Source: Selenomonas sp. (GTDB lineage Bacteria > Bacillota_C > Negativicutes > Selenomonadales > Selenomonadaceae). Taken from it: a stretch of DNA of 33,268 nucleotides. The stretch lies in contig NZ_JAILKR010000079.1 in assembly GCF_024693525.1 (NCBI RefSeq), forward strand, positions 1 to 33,268. The letters run 5' to 3'. This document shows, piece after piece, positions 1 to 5,557 of this stretch. Within the stretch, counting starts at the first letter, position 1. Every line of letters begins with the position of its first letter. The notes under the pieces were generated by a model. The model saw only the letters and a list, made by a program, of their open reading frames with translations. It was not told the origin of the DNA and did not search any database. The position numbers were made by a program, and so were the translations under genes.

Positions 1-99
1 CGGCTGAGGATGCGGCAAGTTTCCCCGAGCTTCACCCTCCGAGGGCATAGTAGCTTCGTGCCGACTCTAACCGAGGCGGCGGGGGCCCCAGTACCATAA
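1..99 (+). CDS. Possible C-terminal tail of a TnpB-type transposase (partial at window edge)
   Basis: Frame 1 is open from the first base to a TAA at 97-99 and gives 32 residues starting RLRMRQVSPSF and ending TEAAGAPVP. I think this could be the tail of an IS200/IS605-type TnpB, because tails after the last RuvC motif often run into a short variable stretch with an E-A-G-S-like motif, and because a strongly folded sequence begins inside its last codons, as an omega RNA does at the 3' end of tnpB. None of the catalytic motifs is in the window, so this is an inference from position and style. It could equally be non-coding sequence belonging to the folded element that follows. Confidence 0.28.
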   Translation, partial: RLRMRQVSPSFTLRGHSSFVPTLTEAAGAPVP

Positions 100-330
100 G
101 CGGAGCCTTGACGTTCCGCGTGAAGCAAGAAATTTTTGCCTACGTTCTCGTTGGAAAAGCAGTTTCGTCCAAGCGAAGCGCGTTTAACTGTTTTCCAACT
201 CTTAATTAAAAGGCAAAAATTTCTTGTAGCGGGTTGTCACCGGTGGAGCGTTGGTACTGGGGCCTCCGCCGCCGGCGACTTACCTCGAATACGAACTGGG
301 GACTACTCCCCTGCAAACTGCAATTGGTAA
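71..330 (+). ncRNA. Large folded element, possible structured or omega-like RNA
   Basis: Nested complementary arms span this stretch. Bases 75-95 pair with 253-273 over 21 positions with a single G-U; 126-140 pair perfectly with 212-226 (15 bp); 150-164 pair with 186-199 with one bulged base. A smaller hairpin lies at 100-119. Together they form one long rod with internal loops. No convincing reading frame covers it. Candidates are an omega RNA with transposon right end, another structured RNA, or a nested palindromic element. It did not match tmRNA, RNase P RNA or 6S RNA landmarks that I know. The strand is assumed from the possible tnpB tail upstream. Confidence 0.4.
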
Positions 331-341
331 AAAGTGCGTTG

Positions 342-409
342 ATAATTTAGCAGACGCCCCCCTAAGTTAGACGAATCAATCTAACTTAGGGGGGCGTCTG
401 CTAAATTAT
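342..409. repeat. Perfect 30-bp inverted repeat with 8-base loop
   Basis: Arms 342-371 and 380-409 are exactly complementary, including a run of six C facing six G, and enclose an 8-base loop (372-379). The stem is far longer than a normal terminator stem and neither side carries a clean T tract. It sits between the folded element on the left and the 3' end of the minus-strand gene at 443-898, so it may still stop transcription from either side. It may instead be a palindromic repeat or the end of a mobile element. Confidence 0.85.
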
Positions 410-442
410 ATCTAAACGTAAAGGGCTTTTTCGCAGTCTTTT

Positions 443-898
443 TTATTTGGCCGTGACATTTACTTGTTGATTATCCTTGGTGGCTTGGGCGGCATTGAGT
501 TCCTGACGCAGGCCGTAGTAGAACTGGATGAGACCACCGAGAATGGCATCCCGGTCGGTGTCTTTGAGGCCGGCGGTCTTTTTGAGCTCGCGGGTGGTTT
601 CCATAACGTTGCCGATGGTTAGGATGTAATTGTACTCTTCCTCGAGAATCTGGGCCGCGTCGAAAGGATCCAGGCATTTGACATCCTGGCTAAGTTTATC
701 GTATTCCCGGGAGAGGGCTTTGAGGTTTTTCTTCTGGGTGAGGGCCAGTGAGAGATTATCTTCCGTTACCCGGGAAAGGGCTTTATTGATAGCATCCCGC
801 ATGGCATGCATATCGCGGAGGCGTTTTTGCAGGGCCTGAATGCTGCGGGTCATGCGCTGAGCTTCCATCGGGGAAAGGTCGATTTGTTTATCGGTCAT
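443..898 (-). CDS. Hypothetical coiled-coil protein, 151 aa
   Basis: I do not recognise the family. The protein is charged and helical throughout, with heptad-like spacing from about residue 12 to 75 (an Arg/Lys/Leu-rich stretch) and a second helical region near residues 85-135. There is no signal peptide, membrane segment or cysteine pattern; the single cysteine follows a Q-D-V-K stretch. The ATG at 896-898 is preceded by AAGGAG at a good distance and by a promoter-like TTGGAC-N18-TACAAT, so it is probably a real gene transcribed alone and divergently from the ABC operon. Its 3' end faces the long palindrome at 342-409. A structural or adaptor role is possible, but nothing in the sequence fixes it. 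Confidence 0.75.
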   Translation of the reverse strand: MTDKQIDLSPMEAQRMTRSIQALQKRLRDMHAMRDAINKALSRVTEDNLSLALTQKKNLKALSREYDKLSQDVKCLDPFDAAQILEEEYNYILTIGNVMETTRELKKTAGLKDTDRDAILGGLIQFYYGLRQELNAAQATKDNQQVNVTAK

Positions 899-931
899 AT
901 TTACATCTCCTTATCGATTCTGATAGAATCT

Positions 932-961
932 ATTGTAGCGGATTTTGGGTGGAAAGTCCAA
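932..961 (-). promoter_or_regulatory. Sigma-70-type promoter for the minus-strand gene at 443-898
   Basis: Read on the minus strand, TTGGAC (956-961) and TACAAT (932-937) are separated by 18 bases, about 35 bases upstream of the ATG. Strength and use are inferred from sequence only. Confidence 0.55.
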
Positions 962-965
962 GACC

Positions 966-993
966 TTGACGAGTTTGCTACAATAACTATGGT
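966..993 (+). promoter_or_regulatory. Possible promoter of the ABC operon
   Basis: TTGACG (966-971) and TATGGT (988-993) are 16 bases apart and lie 25 bases before the first gene of the operon. It is back to back with the divergent promoter at 932-961. The -10 box is weak, and TATTAT just downstream is an alternative. Confidence 0.4.
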
Positions 994-1017
994 AGATCTA
1001 TTATATGGAGAAAAACC

Positions 1018-1890
1018 ATGATTCAAATCGAAAATCTGGTGAAGAAATTTCCCCATAAGACAAAGACGGGGAAAAACAGTGAAAAAACAGCAGTGGACAA
1101 TCTGTCTCTTTCAGTAAAGGCAGGGGAAATCTTTGGTTTGCTGGGCCCAAATGGTGCTGGCAAGACGACGACAATCCGCCTGTTGACAATGCAGACCCAG
1201 CCTACGAGTGGTTCGATTCAGTACCGGGGGCTGGAGCTTTCCAAACATGCCCAGGAATTGAAGAGCATCATTGGCGTGGTACCGCAACATGTGAATTTTG
1301 ACCAGGATTTGACGGTTCGGGAAAATTTGGAGCTCCATGCGCGGCTGCATCATATGAAGCGGGCGGAGCGTCAGCAGCGTATCCGCGAACTATTGTCCTA
1401 TGTGGAACTTACCGAGGTGGTAAACGATGGGGTGCGGCGTTTGTCGGGCGGTATGAAACGCCGTTTGCTTATCGCACGGGCTCTTTTGCATCGTCCGCGA
1501 ATCCTTTTCATGGATGAGCCGACAGTGGCACTGGACCCCCAGGTGAGGCGCCGCATCTGGCAGCTAATCCGCCAAATGGCCCGCGATGGGGTTACGGTCT
1601 TTTTGACTACCCATTATATCGAGGAAGCAGAATCTCTTTGCAATCGGGTGGCCATCTTGAACAAGGGAAAACTTGTAGCGCTGGATACGCCGCAGAATTT
1701 CTGCGAAAAGCTCGGCCGCTATACGGTGGAATGGGATGGCAGCGATGGGCGTGAGTACAAGTTCTTTGCGGAAAAGCAGGCGGCAGCTGCGTTTGCTGGC
1801 CGGCAGGAGGGGGATGGTTCCATCCTCATTCGGCCGACGAATCTTGAGGACGCCTTCATCGAACTCACGGGCCGAAGGGAGGGCATCTGA
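1018..1890 (+). CDS. ABC-2 type exporter, ATP-binding subunit
   Basis: This 290-residue protein is the nucleotide-binding subunit of a DrrA/NodI-like exporter. It shows Walker A GPNGAGKTT (about residues 43-51), a Q loop in GVVPQH, the signature LSGGM (about 142), Walker B ILFMDEP (about 162) and the H loop in TTHYIEEAE (about 197). The C-terminal 70 residues form the small extra domain usual in this group. It presumably pairs with the membrane protein encoded next, whose start codon overlaps its stop by one base, so translation is coupled. The substrate (drug, lipid or glycan precursor) cannot be told from sequence. The ATG at 1018 follows a purine-rich GGAGAAAAACC stretch. Confidence 0.9.
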   Translation: MIQIENLVKKFPHKTKTGKNSEKTAVDNLSLSVKAGEIFGLLGPNGAGKTTTIRLLTMQTQPTSGSIQYRGLELSKHAQELKSIIGVVPQHVNFDQDLTVRENLELHARLHHMKRAERQQRIRELLSYVELTEVVNDGVRRLSGGMKRRLLIARALLHRPRILFMDEPTVALDPQVRRRIWQLIRQMARDGVTVFLTTHYIEEAESLCNRVAILNKGKLVALDTPQNFCEKLGRYTVEWDGSDGREYKFFAEKQAAAAFAGRQEGDGSILIRPTNLEDAFIELTGRREGI

Positions 1891-2627
1891 TGCTTTACGA
1901 TATCTGGACGGTGTTTTGGCGTGACTGGGTGGTACTGAAGCGCCGGATGACGAAATTTATCCTGTCGCGTATGGTGGCACCCATGCTCTATCTGGTCGCT
2001 TTTGGCTGGGGGCTGGGGCGCAGTATTTCGGTGGATTCGGGGACGTATCTTGATTTTCTCGTGCCGGGCATTCTGGCGCTCAATTCGATGAATATCAGCT
2101 TCAACAGCATTACGCCGGTGCATGCTGAGCGTATCTATCATAAGAGTCTGGAAGAATACATCCTGGCGCCGATATGGCCGGATGCCTTTGTCATTGGCAA
2201 GGTGCTGGCCGCAGTGCTTCGCGGCTTGATTTCATCGGCTATTATTGTGATACTGGCCTTGGCCTTTGGAGCGCATTTCACGCTTACGCCGCTCTTTTTG
2301 TTTGTGCTAATCCTAAACTGCATCATCTTTGCGGAAATCGGCTTTATCGCGGCGATGAAAATCCGGACTTATGAGGAGATGAGCCAGGTAAACACCTATA
2401 TTCTGTTGCCCATGTCGTTTTTGTGTGGCACCTTTTTTTCCACCCAGGCCTTGCCGGATTTCTTGCGTTATATCATTGAGCTTTTGCCCCTTACCCATAC
2501 GAGTTATCTGCTGCGCGGCATTGGCAGTGGCAGTGAGATTGCGCTGGCATCGGTGTTGGTGCTGGCAGCTTATGCGGTATTGGGCTTTGCCATCGGCAGC
2601 CGGTCCTTTCGCCGGTTGACCCGCTAA
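1890..2627 (+). CDS. ABC-2 type exporter, permease subunit
   Basis: The 245-residue protein has about six hydrophobic segments, with an N-terminal cytoplasmic stretch containing FWRDWVVLKRR, and fits the ABC-2 membrane family (DrrB/NodJ-like). The conserved region around LVPGILALNSMN and the final helices before the basic C-terminus match this fold. It begins with an ATG that shares its A with the stop codon of the ATPase gene, which marks the two as one transporter. The complex should sit in the inner membrane and push an unidentified substrate outward. The next gene starts 18 bases later, so the exporter is co-transcribed with a metal-type importer. Confidence 0.88.
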   Translation: MLYDIWTVFWRDWVVLKRRMTKFILSRMVAPMLYLVAFGWGLGRSISVDSGTYLDFLVPGILALNSMNISFNSITPVHAERIYHKSLEEYILAPIWPDAFVIGKVLAAVLRGLISSAIIVILALAFGAHFTLTPLFLFVLILNCIIFAEIGFIAAMKIRTYEEMSQVNTYILLPMSFLCGTFFSTQALPDFLRYIIELLPLTHTSYLLRGIGSGSEIALASVLVLAAYAVLGFAIGSRSFRRLTR

Positions 2628-2645
2628 TTATGAGGAGTAACGAAT

Positions 2646-3464
2646 TTGTTTAAGAATATCATGCATCATCATGCAGCTTCCAGCGAAGACTGCGCGAAAT
2701 TATGCTGCACCCGAATCGAAGATTTTGCGGTCAAGATTGGCCGGCTGACCATCTTTGACAACGTGAACATTCACATCCACTGTGGTCAGTTGACGGCCAT
2801 AATCGGTCCCAATGGCGCGGGCAAGAGTACGCTTTTGAAGGCCATTCTCGGTGAGGTTCCGCATCAGGGGAAACTTCACTATGTGGATGCCAAGGGCAAG
2901 CATACGGGCCATCCGGTCATCGGCTATGTGCCGCAATACCTGCGGTTTGATGTCAGTGCGCCCACCAGTGTCATGGATATCTTCATGGCGTGCCTTTCCA
3001 AGCGTCCCGTTTGGCTCTGCTCGGATAAGAGTCTGCGTCCGCGCGTCGAAAAGAGCCTGGCACGGGTTCATGCGGAGCATCTGATCGACCGACGCCTCGG
3101 GGCCCTGTCGGGGGGAGAGCTGCAGCGGGTACTCTTAGCGCTGGCCCTTGACCCCATGCCGGATTTGCTGCTGCTGGATGAGCCCGTGTCCGGCGTTGAC
3201 CAGAATGGACTAGAACTTTTTTATGAAATACTGGCGGAACTGCGTGAGAAAGAGGACATGGCGATTATCTTGATTTCCCATGATCTCAATATGGTCGCAC
3301 GGCATGCCGATCAGGTGGTATTGATGAATAAGAGCGTCGTTACCAGTGGTACGCCGGATGAGGTGTTCTGTGATTCGCGTACGCGCCGTATCTTTGGCAT
3401 GTTGGCTGGTGGCGAGGCGGCCCCAGTGGAGGCGCAGGCGGAAACGACCAGGAGGGACGATTGA
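2646..3464 (+). CDS. Metal (Zn/Mn-type) ABC transporter, ATP-binding subunit
   Basis: The 272-residue product resembles ZnuC/MntB ATPases: Walker A GPNGAGKST (about residues 54-62), the signature LSGGE (about 154), Walker B LLLLDEP (about 175) and the H loop ISHDLN. It feeds energy to the ABC-3 permease encoded next. The N-terminal 25 residues are unusual: they hold MHHH and three cysteines including a CC pair, ahead of the normal start of the ABC domain, and might bind metal. I use the TTG at 2646 because GAGGAG lies at good spacing; an ATG at 2661 is the alternative and would keep the HHH. No periplasmic binding protein gene is nearby. The stop overlaps the next start. Confidence 0.87.
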   Translation: MFKNIMHHHAASSEDCAKLCCTRIEDFAVKIGRLTIFDNVNIHIHCGQLTAIIGPNGAGKSTLLKAILGEVPHQGKLHYVDAKGKHTGHPVIGYVPQYLRFDVSAPTSVMDIFMACLSKRPVWLCSDKSLRPRVEKSLARVHAEHLIDRRLGALSGGELQRVLLALALDPMPDLLLLDEPVSGVDQNGLELFYEILAELREKEDMAIILISHDLNMVARHADQVVLMNKSVVTSGTPDEVFCDSRTRRIFGMLAGGEAAPVEAQAETTRRDD

Positions 3465-4306
3465 TGGAAATGATTTACGGCATCATGGATATGGTGCTGC
3501 CCTTTGAATGGGCCAGCCATATGTTCATGAAACATGCATTGTTGGCCATCTTGCTGGTTACGCCGCTGTTTGGCCTGTTGAGCACCATGGTGGTATCGAA
3601 CCGCATGGCCTTCTTTTCGGATTCCCTGGGACATGGCGCCTTCACCGGCATTGCGCTGGGAGTATTGCTAGGGGTGGTATCGCCGCTGGTATCGCTGGTG
3701 GCCTTTTCTATTTTGTTTGCCCTCTGCATCACCTATATCAAAAATAAGAGCACGGCGTCGACGGATACGATTATCGGCGTGTTTTCCTCCACGGCAATTG
3801 CCCTGGGCTTGATGATTATGACCAGTGGCGGCGGCTTTAACAAGTTTTCGTCGTTTCTCATTGGCGATGTGCTCAGCATTACCGAGGAGGATTTGCAGGC
3901 GCTAGCCGTAGTATTCTTGCTGGTGGTGGCTGGCTGGGCTTTCCTTTATAATAAATTGCTGGTTCTATCCATCAATTCGTCCTTTGCCCGCAGCCGTGGG
4001 ATTGAGACCTTTTTGGTGGAGGGAATGTTCGCGGCAATCCTGGCGGTGGTTGTATCCATCAGCATCCAGTGGGTGGGGATTCTGATTATCAACGCCCTGT
4101 TGGTACTGCCCGCGGCAGCGGCCCGTAACGTGACCAATAATGTCAAACAATATCATGCAGTGTCGGTATGTCTGGCACTTTTAACTGGCGTCAGCGGCTT
4201 AATTCTGGCTTATTACTTCAACATGGCAGCTGGTGCAACCATCGTGGTATTGTCATCCTTAGTATTTTTTGTGACCATTGTTCTTAAACCGCGGTTTATC
4301 CGCTAA
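3464..4306 (+). CDS. Metal (Zn/Mn-type) ABC transporter, permease subunit
   Basis: This is a 280-residue ABC-3 family permease (ZnuB/MntC-like) with seven or eight hydrophobic segments. Family features include the FSDSLGHGAFTGIALG stretch early in the protein and the GILIINALLVLPAAAAR segment near residue 205. The ATG at 3464 shares its A with the upstream stop and follows AGGAGGGA; a TTG one codon earlier is possible. It should form the inner-membrane channel of a zinc or manganese importer with the ATPase encoded before it. It is the last gene of the operon, followed by a hairpin terminator at 4320-4362. The binding protein must come from elsewhere. Confidence 0.88.
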   Translation: MEMIYGIMDMVLPFEWASHMFMKHALLAILLVTPLFGLLSTMVVSNRMAFFSDSLGHGAFTGIALGVLLGVVSPLVSLVAFSILFALCITYIKNKSTASTDTIIGVFSSTAIALGLMIMTSGGGFNKFSSFLIGDVLSITEEDLQALAVVFLLVVAGWAFLYNKLLVLSINSSFARSRGIETFLVEGMFAAILAVVVSISIQWVGILIINALLVLPAAAARNVTNNVKQYHAVSVCLALLTGVSGLILAYYFNMAAGATIVVLSSLVFFVTIVLKPRFIR

Positions 4307-4319
4307 GGTTTCCCATAAC

Positions 4320-4362
4320 GGGCTATGCAGGTAGTTACGGCTTCCGGCATAGCCCAATTTTT
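4320..4362 (+). terminator. Terminator of the ABC operon
   Basis: GGGCTATGC (4320-4328) pairs with GCATAGCCC (4347-4355) and is followed by AATTTTTTA. It separates the ABC operon from the recombinase gene. Confidence 0.8.
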
Positions 4363-4380
4363 TATGGGGAGGAATATTAT

Positions 4381-4984
4381 GCAGCAGTTATTAGGGTATG
4401 TACGGGTGAGCACCAGAGAACAGAATTTGGATCGGCAATTAGCGGCCATGAAGCGAATGGGAATAAAGCCGAAAAATATCTATATGGATAAACTTTCCGG
4501 CAAGGATTTTTCCCGGCCCCAGTATCAAAAACTCATGGGACGCATCGATTCGGAAACCATCTTGTGCATCCATTCCATTGACCGGCTGGGGCGAAATTAT
4601 CAGGAGGTGTTGGAACAGTGGCGGCAAATCACGAAAGTCAAGGGAGCGGATATCGTTGTACTGGATATGCCGCTGTTGGATACCCGCAAGGGGCGGGATT
4701 TGCTGGGAACCTTTGTCAGTGATGTGGTTTTGCAGGTACTCTCCTTTGTGGCGGAGAATGAGCGGCGCAACCTCCGCCAGCGGCAGGCCGAAGGTATTGC
4801 CGAAGCCCGCAAGCGGGGCGTTCGTTTCGGCCGCCCCTGTAAGCCCTTACCATCTGGATTTTCCCAGGCCTATCAAGCTTGGAAACAGGGGCGATTGTCT
4901 CTGAATCAAGCCGCAAGACAAATACATATGCCCGTGTCGACTTTTTACAACAAATGTCAGCAACGAAAAAAGCGCGAACGGTAA
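4381..4984 (+). CDS. Serine recombinase (resolvase/invertase family), 201 aa
   Basis: The protein has a small serine recombinase domain: GYVRVSTREQNLDRQ at the N-terminus, with the catalytic serine in VRVST, then IDRLGRNYQEV and ENERRNLRQRQAEGI. A short C-terminal helix-turn-helix, LSLNQAARQIHMPVSTFY, would read its crossover site. The length is that of simple resolvases and DNA invertases, not of large phage integrases. I start it at the ATG at 4381 behind GGGGAGGA; an open frame runs further up into the terminator but has no reason to be translated. No transposase or obvious partner inverted sites lie nearby, so whether it acts as a resolvase or an invertase is open. Confidence 0.9.
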
Positions 4985-5000
4985 GCGTTCGCGCCCAGAG

Positions 5001-5042
5001 CCTATTTAGAAAAGCATACTTTTCTGAATAGGCCCTTTTCTT
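5001..5042 (+). terminator. Terminator after the serine recombinase
   Basis: Arms 5001-5014 and 5019-5032 form a 14-bp stem with one G-U pair, followed by CCCTTTTCTTTCTT. A second hairpin (4972-4980 with 4986-4994) covers the stop codon of the gene. Confidence 0.8.
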
Positions 5043-5148
5043 TCTTAATCTACTATATCTATCGGTGAAAATGTTGTTTTTCTTAAATAATTTTTTGTCA
5101 TTTAAAAAAGTATAGGTTTTGAAAATCAAAATGAAGGTTGAGGCAGAG

Positions 5149-5526
5149 ATGAAAGAAATCACTAAAGTACCAGCTAAAGCCGAGCAGGGAATGGCAGGAA
5201 TCGGCAGGAGACAGGGAAAGTCGCCAAGACCAAATGAAACGGCATTTGACCGCGAACTGCAAGCGGCGGAACATGGCGTCAAATTTTCGCGCCATGCGGC
5301 CAAGCGCATCGAGATGCGTGGCGTGGAACTAAGTGACAGCGATATGAATCGGCTGAACAATGCGGTGGAGCGCATGGCGGAAAAAGGTGCCCGGGATGCG
5401 CTGATATGGATGAAACAGACCGCTTTGGTTGTCAGCGTGAAGAATCGCACCGTCATTACCGCAGTAGACGAAGAAAGTGCCAAAGAAAACATTTTCACGA
5501 ATATAGACAGTGCCGCCATACTCTAA
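5149..5526 (+). CDS. Flagellar operon protein (TIGR02530-like)
   Basis: The C-terminal 85 residues match the small flagellar protein usually encoded next to flgD and flgE: FSRHAAKRIEMRGVELSD, then ARDALIWMKQTALVVSVKNR, then ENIFTNIDSAAIL at the end. Its exact job in hook assembly is not established. The N-terminal part is basic and low in complexity. The start is uncertain: ATG 5149 has GAGG five bases upstream and is used here, but ATG 5131 and TTG 5119 are in frame. It lies 31 bases before flgE, so the two are almost certainly co-transcribed. flgD and other hook genes are not in the window, which is unusual. Confidence 0.85.
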   Translation: MKEITKVPAKAEQGMAGIGRRQGKSPRPNETAFDRELQAAEHGVKFSRHAAKRIEMRGVELSDSDMNRLNNAVERMAEKGARDALIWMKQTALVVSVKNRTVITAVDEESAKENIFTNIDSAAIL

Positions 5527-5557
5527 GGCACAAGGGATAAAGGAGAAGTGATTTATT

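Noticed and set aside
136..330. 64-residue open frame on the plus strand inside the folded element
   Set aside because: It crosses the paired arms of the structured element, has no ribosome binding site and resembles no protein I know.
5059..5085. Sigma-28-like promoter (TAAG-N15-ACCGATAG) on the minus strand near the flagellar genes
   Set aside because: It points away from the flagellar genes into the 3' end of the recombinase gene, and drives no visible gene.
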